A DNA stretch of 64,000 nt from Ulvibacterium sp. (GTDB lineage: Bacteria; Bacteroidota; Bacteroidia; Flavobacteriales; Flavobacteriaceae): NCBI RefSeq assembly GCF_028285715.1, contig NZ_JANQOO010000017.1, positions 806,001 through 870,000 of the forward strand, read 5' to 3'. A program made the position numbers and the translations under genes. Under the pieces are notes generated by a model. That model was not told the DNA's origin. It did not search any database and saw only the letters and a program-made list of their open reading frames with translations. The number at the start of each line of letters is the position of its first letter. The stretch's first letter is position 1. Positions 52,164 to 60,346 of this stretch are shown piece after piece.

Positions 52164-53021
52164 ATGAAAAAAAGATCGGTGGACCTTGTGGTCATTTCAG
52201 ATGTGCATTTGGGTACATATGGATGTCACGCCAAGGAGTTATTGGCCTATTTGAAGTCCATAAAACCCAAGCAAGTTGTACTAAACGGTGATATCATAGA
52301 CATTTGGCAGTTTAGCAAACGGTATTGGCCCAAATCCCATATGAAGGTAGTGAAACTGATTATGCAATGGGTTTCCAATGGGGTCAAGGTGTACTATATT
52401 ACGGGAAACCACGACGAAATGTTACGGAAATTTGTAGGTTTTAGTTTGGGATCCTTTACCATATCGAACAAGGTGGTACTCTCTTTAAAAGGAAAAAAAG
52501 CTTGGATGTTCCATGGAGATGTCTTTGACGTAACCATGCAGCATTCCAAGTGGATCGCAAAGCTCGGCGCCATTGGATATGACTTTCTTATTCTCTTGAA
52601 CCGTTTTGTCAATTTTGTTAGTAAAAAAATGGGGAAAGGGCCCGTTTCCATGTCAAAGCGAATTAAAAATGGGGTGAAATCGGCCATTAAATTCATTAGC
52701 GATTTTGAGAAAACAGCTGCCGATATTGCGATAGAAAAGAAATTCGATTATGTGGTCTGCGGTCATATCCATCAACCGGAAATTAAGCGGATAAAAACCG
52801 ATAAAGGCTCCGTAGTGTATTTGAATTCGGGGGATTGGGTGGAAAACCTAACCTCGCTGGAATATCATAGAGGTAAATGGAAACTGTACAGTTATAACGA
52901 GGACGTATCGACCAAGGCCTCGGAGGTGGATGTCGCAGATCCCGTTGAAGTCCTGGAGAAAAATGTACTCTTTGAACATCTACTGCAGGAATTCAAGAAT
53001 ATTGAGCAAAACAGTATGTGA
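52164..53021 (+). CDS. metallophosphoesterase, UDP-2,3-diacylglucosamine diphosphatase-like
   Basis: 285 residues with calcineurin-type metal motifs: ISDVHLG (Asp/His), LNGDIIDIW, ITGNHDEML and HGDVFD, then CGHIHQP. The YDFLILLNRFVNF and KKMGKGPVSMSKRIKN insertion is typical of LpxH-like proteins of this length. LpxH releases lipid X in lipid A synthesis; this longer paralogue may act on another glycolipid, since a glycosyltransferase follows after 10 bases. Confidence 0.82.
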   Translation: MKKRSVDLVVISDVHLGTYGCHAKELLAYLKSIKPKQVVLNGDIIDIWQFSKRYWPKSHMKVVKLIMQWVSNGVKVYYITGNHDEMLRKFVGFSLGSFTISNKVVLSLKGKKAWMFHGDVFDVTMQHSKWIAKLGAIGYDFLILLNRFVNFVSKKMGKGPVSMSKRIKNGVKSAIKFISDFEKTAADIAIEKKFDYVVCGHIHQPEIKRIKTDKGSVVYLNSGDWVENLTSLEYHRGKWKLYSYNEDVSTKASEVDVADPVEVLEKNVLFEHLLQEFKNIEQNSM

Positions 53022-53031
53022 ATCACTCCAA

Positions 53032-54036
53032 ATGAAAGTGCTTTATGCTATTCAGGGAACGGGGAACGGACACTTGAGTCGGGCAAGGGATATCATTCCC
53101 ATCCTTGGACGAAAAAAAATAGAACTTGATATCCTTGTCAGCGGTACCCAAGCGGATATCCCTATTCCTTATCCCATTAAATATCAGTTAAATGGATGGA
53201 GTTTCATTTTTGGAAAAAAGGGAGGAGTGGATATGTGGCGTACATATTTAAGAACCAATACAGCACGGTTGCAAAAGGAAATAAAAAGCATTCCCGTGAC
53301 CCAATACGACCTTATCATCAATGATTTTGAACCTGTCACGGCTTGGGCTTGCAAATTGCAAAACAAGGCATGCATCGGTTTTAGCCACCAAGCTGCCGTT
53401 TTGGCACCGGGAGTACCCAGACCAAAGAAAAGTGACCCTTTGGGAAAGCTTATTCTTCGAAAATATGCCCCGACAACAAAATCATACGGGTTACATTTTA
53501 AAGAATACAACAAAAACATATATACACCGATTGTACGGCAAGAAATTCGGAAGACTACGCGAAGCTTAAAAAGTCATTACACGGTGTATTTACCCTCCTA
53601 TAGCGATAAAAAGATTCTGAATATGCTCTCCAAAGTGAAGGGAATACAATGGGAAGTTTTCTCCAAACATACCCGAACCAATTTTTTTCAAAACAACATT
53701 TCCGTTCGTAAAATCAATAATAATGCCTTTATCCAAAGTATGGCATCATGCCAAGGCATGCTCTGTGGAGCAGGATTTGAAACCCCTGCGGAAGTATTGC
53801 ATTTGGGCAAAAAGCTTATGGCCATACCTATGAAAGGCCAGTATGAGCAGCAGTGTAATGCAGCCGCATTGAAAGAAATGGGGGTTCCGATACTAAAATC
53901 GTTAAAAATGAAACACCTTGGCAAGCTTCAGGATTGGGTGGAGAGCAATCGAAAAGTGGAGGTTTACTATCCCGATATTACAGAACCCATTATCGACCGA
54001 ATTCTTGAAGAGGCTACCGCCGGTGTCCTGCACTAA
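53032..54036 (+). CDS. glycosyltransferase-like protein (GT28/MurG-type N-terminus)
   Basis: 334 residues from ATG 53032, 10 bases after the LpxH-like stop; the longer upstream frame is out of register with real coding sequence of that gene. N-terminal Rossmann motif VLYAIQGTGNGHLSRARDI and the C-terminal MLCGAGFETPAEVLHLGKKLMAIP nucleotide-binding segment are typical of MurG/GT28 enzymes. It probably transfers a sugar from UDP-sugar to a lipid. The next gene starts 8 bases downstream. Confidence 0.82.
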   Translation: MKVLYAIQGTGNGHLSRARDIIPILGRKKIELDILVSGTQADIPIPYPIKYQLNGWSFIFGKKGGVDMWRTYLRTNTARLQKEIKSIPVTQYDLIINDFEPVTAWACKLQNKACIGFSHQAAVLAPGVPRPKKSDPLGKLILRKYAPTTKSYGLHFKEYNKNIYTPIVRQEIRKTTRSLKSHYTVYLPSYSDKKILNMLSKVKGIQWEVFSKHTRTNFFQNNISVRKINNNAFIQSMASCQGMLCGAGFETPAEVLHLGKKLMAIPMKGQYEQQCNAAALKEMGVPILKSLKMKHLGKLQDWVESNRKVEVYYPDITEPIIDRILEEATAGVLH

Positions 54037-54044
54037 AAACACGA

Positions 54045-55409
54045 ATGCGCAATATTCCAAAGAACGAACCTATCAATTTGAAGAAAAACGATTTTGGTGA
54101 TGATTTTGTTTGGGGCGTATCCACGGCAGCATATCAAACCGAGGGTGCTTATTTGAAAGACCACAAGGGAATGTCCATCTGGGATGATTTCACGGCAAAG
54201 CCAAAAACAATTTTCGAAGGACATCACGGGCAGATCGCCTGTGACTTTTACCATCGCTATAGGGAGGATATCCTTTTGATGAAGTCCATGCATATCAAAA
54301 ACTTCCGATTTTCGATTTCATGGCCCAGATTAATTCCCAAGGGATATGGCGAAGTAAATAAGGACGGGGTCGATTTCTACAATCGTGTCATCGATTTTTG
54401 CCTGGAATGCGGCATCACTCCTTGGGTAACCCTATACCATTGGGACCTACCTTTAGCACTGGAAGCCAAAGGAGGCTGGGCAAACCGAGATATTTTAGGC
54501 TGGTTTGGTGAATATACACGTCTTTGTGCAAAGTATTTTGGTGATCGGGTAAAACACTGGATGGTTTTAAATGAACCTATGGTTTTTACGGGCGCCGGAT
54601 ATTTTCTCGGAGTCCATGCCCCGGGTCGTAAGGGGCTAAAAAGCTTTTTGCCGGCAGTACATCACGCTACCTTGTGCCAGGCTCTTGGAGGTAGAATATT
54701 AAAGGAAGATATTGAGCAATCCTGTATCGGCACTACGTTTTCATGTTCGCAAATTTCCCCGTATTCAAAAAATGAGAAGGACTTGAGGGCGGCAAAAAAA
54801 GCGGATACCCTATTAAACCGTCTATTTATAGAACCTACCCTAGGCCTGGGATATCCTATGGAAAATCTAAACGTCTTAAAACGTCTTGAACGATACCATG
54901 GGCCCAATGACCAAAAGGACATGGCTTTTTCGTTTGACTTTATCGGCATTCAGAATTACACGAGGGAGGTCGTAAAACACAGTTATCGCGTTCCTTATTT
55001 ACGGGCCAAAATCGTAAAGGCCAGCGAACGGGATGTTCCTATTACGGTTATGGATTGGGAAGTATATCCTCCCAGTATTTATGAAATGATCGCTAAATTC
55101 AACACATATCCTGGTATTAAAAAAATCATCATTACTGAAAACGGGGCAGCATTTGAGGATAAGCCAAAAAGCGGATCCGTAGACGACCCAAAAAGGGTAA
55201 ACTACATACAGGATTACTTGAAACAAGTGCTGAGGGCGAAGAAAGAGGGGCTAGAGGTCTCGGGATATTTTACCTGGACCTTTATGGACAATTTTGAATG
55301 GGCCGAAGGCTACCACTCCCGATTTGGACTGGTATATGTAGACTTCACCACCCAAGAAAGGATTATCAAAAAATCCGGAAAATGGTTTAGGGCATTTTTA
55401 AGACCTTAA
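54045..55409 (+). CDS. GH1 beta-glucosidase-like enzyme
   Basis: 454 residues, complete. N-terminal DFVWGVSTAAYQTEGAYLKDHKGMSIWDDF, acid/base Glu in MVLNEPMVFTGAG, nucleophile Glu in IIITENGAAFEDK, and the C-terminal YFTWTFMDNFEWAEGYHSRFGLVYVD. No signal peptide, so it is cytoplasmic. It hydrolyses a beta-glucoside or -galactoside. Co-transcription with a glycosyltransferase and an LpxH-like phosphatase is unusual and suggests turnover of an intracellular glycolipid. Confidence 0.93.
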   Translation: MRNIPKNEPINLKKNDFGDDFVWGVSTAAYQTEGAYLKDHKGMSIWDDFTAKPKTIFEGHHGQIACDFYHRYREDILLMKSMHIKNFRFSISWPRLIPKGYGEVNKDGVDFYNRVIDFCLECGITPWVTLYHWDLPLALEAKGGWANRDILGWFGEYTRLCAKYFGDRVKHWMVLNEPMVFTGAGYFLGVHAPGRKGLKSFLPAVHHATLCQALGGRILKEDIEQSCIGTTFSCSQISPYSKNEKDLRAAKKADTLLNRLFIEPTLGLGYPMENLNVLKRLERYHGPNDQKDMAFSFDFIGIQNYTREVVKHSYRVPYLRAKIVKASERDVPITVMDWEVYPPSIYEMIAKFNTYPGIKKIIITENGAAFEDKPKSGSVDDPKRVNYIQDYLKQVLRAKKEGLEVSGYFTWTFMDNFEWAEGYHSRFGLVYVDFTTQERIIKKSGKWFRAFLRP

Positions 55410-55428
55410 GCCTTTCCATTTTAAGGTC
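55402..55428 (+). terminator. hairpin at the end of the GH1 gene
   Basis: Perfect 8-bp arms GACCTTAA and TTAAGGTC around an 11-base loop, overlapping the GH1 stop codon. There is no T-tract, so it is a weak or mRNA-end-stabilising structure rather than a certain terminator. Confidence 0.35.
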
Positions 55429-55477
55429 GACCTTGCGCAGTCTTCATTCTTGAAAATATGTCCAAAAGCTATGCTTG

Positions 55478-55570
55478 TTAATCGGGATCGGATGAAGTAA
55501 ATGCGATGACCAAACAAGAGACTACGAAACAGATGGCAAAAAAGCTGATGAGGGCGATATAGTTGTTCAT
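55478..55570 (-). CDS. possible 30-residue single-helix membrane microprotein
   Basis: ATG 55570 opens a 30-codon frame with one strong transmembrane helix (ALISFFAICFVVSCLVIAF) after a short polar start and an acidic SSDPD end. Many Bacteroidota carry such very small membrane proteins, which are skipped by gene finders. Evidence is composition and start/stop only. Confidence 0.35.
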   Translation of the reverse strand: MNNYIALISFFAICFVVSCLVIAFTSSDPD

Positions 55571-55686
55571 AAGTAGGAATTTTCGTTGAAAATAGCCAAA
55601 ATCCCTATTCGCGAGACTTTTATAGGGTACTTTTCGATGAACGGGCCCATTTTAGAAAGGGAATCGGTCCATTGAACGGAAAATTT

Positions 55687-56274
55687 TCATTTGTATTCCT
55701 TTTGGAAGTCCATTTGTTCCATTTCCTTTAAGGCCCTGTTAAGGCTTCGCAAAGTTATCCCTAGATAGTCCGCAATATCCTTTTTGGAAAACATCCCGGT
55801 CTCCTCGGAAAAAAGTGGGGATAATTTATTCAAATTATGAGCCGTGGAGTAGGTTTGCTGACGGGAAGTACGAATTGCGGTATCCCTTAATTTTGTGGCA
55901 AGGGCCCGGGATACCATCAAATTGAATCCTGGAATATTATTCATCATAGCACAAAAATTATCCTTCCCTATGCAGTAGGTAGTAACATCGGTAAGTGCCA
56001 TAACACTGCCAAAGGTCCTAGTGTTGTTTAGAACCTCTATTTCGCCCAACAGTTCGCCTGCACCAAAAAATTCCTGTACAAATTCCTTACCGTTTTCCTC
56101 GCTGACATAGCATTTGGCAATCCCTTCTTTTATAATATGGACCAATCTCCCCTTCTTTCCCTGCACGATCAACTTTTGTCCGGGAACAAATTGCCTTTCC
56201 CGAAAGGTTTCATATTCCTTCCGGTCATCCCATTGGGAGAAGAAATCAAGTAGTTCATTATTCGTCCGTATCAT
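55687..56274 (-). CDS. YeiL-like Crp/Fnr-family regulator
   Basis: 195 residues: cyclic-nucleotide-binding-type barrel (FVPGQKLIVQGKKGRLVHII, FFGAGELLGEIEVLNNTRTFG) and a C-terminal winged helix FSKKDIADYLGITLRSLNRALKEMEQ. The GEIEVL and DYLGITLRSLNRAL patterns resemble E. coli YeiL, which is divergent from a nucleoside hydrolase gene, as here. The four N-terminal cysteines of FNR are absent and the recognition helix lacks the Glu and Ser of FNR, so this protein is unlikely to bind the TGAT-type boxes elsewhere in the window. Confidence 0.82.
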   Translation of the reverse strand: MIRTNNELLDFFSQWDDRKEYETFRERQFVPGQKLIVQGKKGRLVHIIKEGIAKCYVSEENGKEFVQEFFGAGELLGEIEVLNNTRTFGSVMALTDVTTYCIGKDNFCAMMNNIPGFNLMVSRALATKLRDTAIRTSRQQTYSTAHNLNKLSPLFSEETGMFSKKDIADYLGITLRSLNRALKEMEQMDFQKEYK

Positions 56275-56285
56275 AGTAAGTTTTT

Positions 56286-56299
56286 AGGACAATTGTCCT
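56286..56299. promoter_or_regulatory. palindromic operator between YeiL-like regulator and nucleoside hydrolase
   Basis: AGGACAATTGTCCT, a perfect 14-bp palindrome 11 bases upstream of the regulator start codon and 51 before the likely nucleoside hydrolase start. Confidence 0.6.
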
Positions 56300-56350
56300 T
56301 TTATGGTAACGAAAAAAGTACGTGATTTGAAATTAGCAAAACCGCCGTTT

Positions 56351-57310
56351 ATGGACAAATTAATTATTGATACCGACCCCGGGGTGGATGACAGCATGGC
56401 CCTGCAGTTTGCCTTGGCCTCAAAAGAGTTTCATATTCTAGGAATTACCACGGTGTTCGGAAATGTCGATATTGAACAAACCACCAAAAATGCCTTACGT
56501 ATACTTCATTTGGCCCAAAGGGCGGATATTCCCGTTGCAAAAGGTGCTTCCAAACCAGTTTATGGAGAATTCCTTGGCGGGGTACCCTTTGTTCATGGTG
56601 ATGATGGGCAGGGGAATACCTGGAGACCGGCCGGTCCGTTAAAACCGATAGACATCGGAGCGGAAGAATTTATTATTGAGCAAGTACTACGCTATCCCAA
56701 CCAAGTTCGGCTTGCTGCCTTAGGCCCATTGACCAATCTTGCCCGGGCCTTGGAAAAGAAACCTGAAATCCAGGATAAGGTAAAGGAAGTAGTATTTATG
56801 GGTGGAAATGCATTCTGCCCTGGAAATGCAACGCCTGCCGCCGAAGCGAACATGCTCTCAGATCCGGAAGCGGCCGATAGGGTACTGGGCGCGAATTGGC
56901 CCATGACTATGGTAGGGTTGGATGTTACCCATAAAACCTTACTTTCCCGGGATACCCTGAACAAAATTTCCTTGTTTCGTTCACCATTGAACGACTTTGT
57001 AATGGAAGCCTACCAGTTTTACCAGGACTTTTTCATGAAAGCCAATAAAATCGATGGGACCTTTGTACATGACTCTTCCGTTTTTGCCTATCTCATAGAC
57101 CGAAGCCTGTACAAAACTGTGGAGTACCCCATTCGCGTAGAAACACAACACAGTATCAGCCGAGGCAAGACATGGCCCTCCTTAGGCGAAACAGATCACG
57201 AAGGTGCCAAGGCCCTGGAGCCCTGGCGCAACAGACCTAAAATTAAAATTTGTCTTGATGTTGAGGACAAGAAGGTAATTCAACTTTTGGAACAACGGCT
57301 TATGCAGTAA
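56351..57310 (+). CDS. inosine-uridine-type nucleoside hydrolase
   Basis: 319 residues from ATG 56351, which places the hallmark LIIDTDPGVDDSMALQFAL at the N-terminus; an ATG at 56303 would add 16 residues with no family match. The DTDPGVDD metal cluster, VLRYPNQVRLAALGPLTNLA, FMGGNAFCPGNATPAAE (Asn/Glu substrate ligands) and VHDSSVFAYL (catalytic His region) are present. It cleaves ribonucleosides to base and ribose. The divergent YeiL-like regulator and shared palindrome suggest local control. Confidence 0.92.
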   Translation: MDKLIIDTDPGVDDSMALQFALASKEFHILGITTVFGNVDIEQTTKNALRILHLAQRADIPVAKGASKPVYGEFLGGVPFVHGDDGQGNTWRPAGPLKPIDIGAEEFIIEQVLRYPNQVRLAALGPLTNLARALEKKPEIQDKVKEVVFMGGNAFCPGNATPAAEANMLSDPEAADRVLGANWPMTMVGLDVTHKTLLSRDTLNKISLFRSPLNDFVMEAYQFYQDFFMKANKIDGTFVHDSSVFAYLIDRSLYKTVEYPIRVETQHSISRGKTWPSLGETDHEGAKALEPWRNRPKIKICLDVEDKKVIQLLEQRLMQ

Positions 57311-57332
57311 TGGTATAACAGCCCTAGATAAC

Positions 57333-57445
57333 CTATCCGTTTTCAACATACTCGAAAGGTGAACAACCGAAATACTGCTTAAATGCCTTGGAAAAATAGG
57401 ATGGCCGATTGAATCCTACAGCATACCTTATTCTTCTCAATATAA
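57333..57445 (-). pseudogene. AraC-family C-terminal remnant
   Basis: Minus-strand frame reading YAVGFNRPSYFSKAFKQYFG then CSPFEYVENG before a stop. This is the last helix-turn-helix of an AraC regulator. Upstream the frame runs into unrelated sequence with no start, so only the terminal segment survives. Confidence 0.65.
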
Positions 57446-57603
57446 CCAACTACTTCAGTGTTTTTGAATTTGATAGGGATTGTGCCAGCATTGGCATATG
57501 ACCCCACCAAAGATTTATCCAGCTCATTCCCTGACATTCAAAGGGTACGGAAACCAGGCAAATCAAGACTCCTAAATTTTGGTTTTACAATTCGATTAAT
57601 TAT
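57446..57603. other. intergenic sequence next to the AraC remnant
   Basis: No intact gene; a short minus-strand open frame (starting near 57537) joins onto the AraC remnant in another frame and is probably decayed. Confidence 0.35.
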
Positions 57604-58647
57604 CTAACGATAGTATACCGTAAATCCGGAAGCCGGAAATTCAGAAGGGCAAGTTCCCGTGGTTTCCCTTGCCAAGTATAAGGTACCATCCGGTTGTAGC
57701 TGGAAATAAAAGTAGCCGCCGGAATCCAGTTCGTAGCAATGCTCCGTGGTCACCTCTTCCGGATCTACATGGGTCGCCTCGCCAAAGGGTACCCGATGGA
57801 CCGTGGATTCCGTGCCTCGGACAATCTTTACCGTCCCGTTCAATGCCGTTGCTACATGCACGGGTGAAAATTCGGTCTGGCCAAAATAGGGAGTCGAAAA
57901 TACCTCCACGGTGTCAAACCAAGTCCCGGCAATAGTGCCTTCCTTCCCTCTTGGCCCCCTACAACTTAAGGATTGGACCAACGGTCTAGGACCGAAAAGG
58001 TCGTACATCTGATTTCGCAAGTCTCCAGTGTAGTAATCATAGGGGCAAGAAGCGAATTTAAATGTCTCTACAGAATGAAAACGGTCATCGTTCAAAAAGC
58101 TGAGCGGACGTTCACTATGATATACGCCAAAGTCAAAGCTTTTGGCTTGTACCGTGCCCGAAGTGGTTCCTAGTAAGTCTCCGGCCGAAACTTGCAGCAG
58201 TATGGGAGGTTGTCCTTCGAACATACTTATTCCTTGATTTGTGGCCAGATTTCGGATTGCGGTAATGGGATTCGTTATATGTCCAAAACGGAGTACCACC
58301 TCACAGCTAGCGCGGAACATCAATCCAAAGTCCGCCCCGTCATCCGTAACGTTCACCAAATCCATATCCACAGGCGCATATACGGGCACCTCAGCTACAT
58401 CAGGTTTAATGAACACGTATGAATGTGCCGAAAAGTTATGAAAGGCTTGTATTTCGCCAAGCGGCTCTATATGATCAATACCGTTAAGATCCGTAAAAGG
58501 GGTTGTAAAACTTAGGTTGGGATTGGAACCGGTTTCGCATGCAGAAAGCGGTGGCGGTCCGCTGCTATCACCATCATCACTTCCGCATCCAGCAAGAAAT
58601 AAGGAAAATAATAAGAGTACAAGGGATTTTCTAAGCTCCTTAAACAT
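57604..58647 (-). CDS. lipoprotein with degenerate M23-peptidase-like features
   Basis: 347 residues from ATG 58647, giving a lipoprotein signal ending LFLAGC. The region VPVYAPVDMDLVNVTDDG, ...CEVVLRFGHITNPI, ...LLQVSAGDLLGTTSGT follows the order of an M23/lysostaphin fold (strand, H-x-H-type site, GxxLG) but the usual zinc ligands are not evident, so it may be a non-catalytic relative. The C-terminal part (IAGTWFDTVEVFS, YFYFQLQPDGTLY) is a separate beta-rich module. Surface or periplasmic, function unknown. Confidence 0.6.
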   Translation of the reverse strand: MFKELRKSLVLLLFSLFLAGCGSDDGDSSGPPPLSACETGSNPNLSFTTPFTDLNGIDHIEPLGEIQAFHNFSAHSYVFIKPDVAEVPVYAPVDMDLVNVTDDGADFGLMFRASCEVVLRFGHITNPITAIRNLATNQGISMFEGQPPILLQVSAGDLLGTTSGTVQAKSFDFGVYHSERPLSFLNDDRFHSVETFKFASCPYDYYTGDLRNQMYDLFGPRPLVQSLSCRGPRGKEGTIAGTWFDTVEVFSTPYFGQTEFSPVHVATALNGTVKIVRGTESTVHRVPFGEATHVDPEEVTTEHCYELDSGGYFYFQLQPDGTLYLARETTGTCPSEFPASGFTVYYR

Positions 58648-58727
58648 AACATCAATATTCATTTGAGTAGCTAATTTAATCCAATGAAAAAGGATAGTGC
58701 TTGGATCTTGAATGCCTCTCAAAACAT

Positions 58728-58913
58728 TTACTTCAAAAGCACATCCGTTTCAAGGTAGCGATTTTTGTTTGATTTCTTTGGCCATTCAGACATATTATAA
58801 AATGCCTTGACCGCTTCATAGTTTGAATAATTCAATTTTCCGGCTTCTGGACTTTCTGGAATTAGTATATATCTAAATATGTTGCCTCTGCCTCCTGAAT
58901 ATCGAAATTCCAT
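58728..58913 (-). CDS. small hypothetical protein
   Basis: 61 residues with a plausible ATG (58913) and a sequence (YEAVKAFYNMSEWPKKSNKN) that looks like coding DNA rather than chance. No signal or domain recognised. It precedes the lipoprotein gene on the same strand. Confidence 0.4.
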   Translation of the reverse strand: MEFRYSGGRGNIFRYILIPESPEAGKLNYSNYEAVKAFYNMSEWPKKSNKNRYLETDVLLK

Positions 58914-59136
58914 TATATCGAATGCATAGGGGTCGTATTAAATATTTGCCAAACGCCCAAGCTAAAAGCTGGGTATTTAGTTATATCCCAAGAAAAGAAA
59001 AGTGATATGATATCGAATCTCGCAGTTGAAAGTTTATGTATGTTAGTATGAAACGAATCACATTTATATCGATATTGGGGAGTAAACATGTATTTTCATC
59101 TTTAATAAAACCGTAGCCGGTACAAGTAAATAAACT

Positions 59137-59694
59137 ATGAAATATATAACCATCATTTTGTTTTTGACTTTAATCGGATGTAAAAGTGATTCAAAAAATG
59201 AAATGGAAGCCGAAGACGGAATTGACAGAACCGTTCATGAAATGTGGAACGGCTATACAAAATCAAATCCCGAATTCAAAAATGACGAACTACCGGAGTC
59301 TTGGTATTTCCATAATAATGAGGAAGATGCCAATCGACTGGCAGAATTAACTTTGAATGGAAAGAAGAAAGCTTCTTCCGGCTTATATTTTTGGTACGAG
59401 GAAGCTAAAGCAGATTTACCAAAAGTCGGAACAAAACATATTATAACTGATTTCAATGGGAAAGCCCGAGCCATAATCGAGATCAAAAAGGTTGATACGG
59501 TTCCATTCAATAAAATTTCCAAAGCTTATGCCGAAATGGATATGGGAACAAAAAACGAACCTCTTAAAAAGTGGAAAAAAGCACATTGGGAATTTTTTGC
59601 AAACGCCATGGAAGAGAGTGGGAAGAAACCCACTGAAGAAATGCTTATCGTTTGTGAAAGATTTGAAACAATCTGGACGGAAAACCACCAATAG
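59137..59694 (+). CDS. lipoprotein with an ASCH domain
   Basis: 185 residues. A clear lipoprotein signal (ITIILFLTLIGC) is followed by an ASCH-type fold: GKKKASSGLYFWYEEAKADL, PKVGTKHIITDFNGKARAII, TVPFNKISKAYAEMDMGTKN and LKKWKKAHWEFF. ASCH domains normally bind RNA or nucleotides in the cytoplasm, so export is odd. It is preceded by about 220 bases of non-coding sequence. Confidence 0.78.
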   Translation: MKYITIILFLTLIGCKSDSKNEMEAEDGIDRTVHEMWNGYTKSNPEFKNDELPESWYFHNNEEDANRLAELTLNGKKKASSGLYFWYEEAKADLPKVGTKHIITDFNGKARAIIEIKKVDTVPFNKISKAYAEMDMGTKNEPLKKWKKAHWEFFANAMEESGKKPTEEMLIVCERFETIWTENHQ

Positions 59695-59749
59695 CTGCAA
59701 CTTACCAAAGGTATAGTAATTCATTCCATTCCTTAGGTGAGCATATTGA

Positions 59750-60289
59750 TCATTCTTTTGGGGTATAGTTTAGAATCGTAAGATACTTGGGCCAGGGACC
59801 TACCTCGTTCTTATATTGCTTGGCCATGGTCCTTGAGATTTGGGCAATATGCCCAAGGTCATGTACTACCCATGCGGATAAAAGCTGGGCCAACGTAACC
59901 TCACCCAATTCCGGGTGGATTCCCGTACGTTCGTAATCGTTTGAAACAAGGTTTCTTGAGCTTAATTCCGTAAGATTGTCTTTTCGCAGTTCTTCAAACT
60001 CATCGAGCAGATTTTTGAGGGTTTTGTGCTTGGAATTTTCAAATTGTGCAAATCTATCGAAAGGTTCAAAGGTAGGGTTTGGGCCTTTTTCCAAAATAAG
60101 GGCCGTTCGTATCATCCAGTCGGTCTTTTCCCCATGGATCAAATGTCCAATGACATCAAAAGGGCTCCAAGTGCCTTCACCTTCATTTCCCTGAACCCAT
60201 TCCTTGGGCAACCCCTGTAAAAGGGTCCTTAAAACGGTGGGGGTTCTCTCTAAAATCGGAATGGCCTCGTCTAGTTCAAATTTCATCAT
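59750..60289 (-). CDS. DinB-family protein
   Basis: 179 residues, four-helix bundle with the three-His metal site expected for DinB proteins: FDVIGHLIHGEKTDWM, and WVVHDLGHIAQISRTMAKQY. Family members are metal-dependent thiol or small-molecule enzymes; DinB itself is damage-inducible in Bacillus. Function here unknown. Confidence 0.88.
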   Translation of the reverse strand: MMKFELDEAIPILERTPTVLRTLLQGLPKEWVQGNEGEGTWSPFDVIGHLIHGEKTDWMIRTALILEKGPNPTFEPFDRFAQFENSKHKTLKNLLDEFEELRKDNLTELSSRNLVSNDYERTGIHPELGEVTLAQLLSAWVVHDLGHIAQISRTMAKQYKNEVGPWPKYLTILNYTPKE

Positions 60290-60346
60290 TACTCTATTTG
60301 TGGTTGTAGATTCTTTGTTGGTGCATACCCTAACTATTGCACATGC

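Noticed and set aside
55687..56274. The YeiL-like Crp/Fnr protein as the activator of the TGAT-type boxes
   Set aside because: Its recognition helix (GITLRSLNRAL) lacks the Glu and Ser of FNR that read TTGAT, it has no N-terminal Fe-S cysteines, and its own promoter carries a different palindrome.
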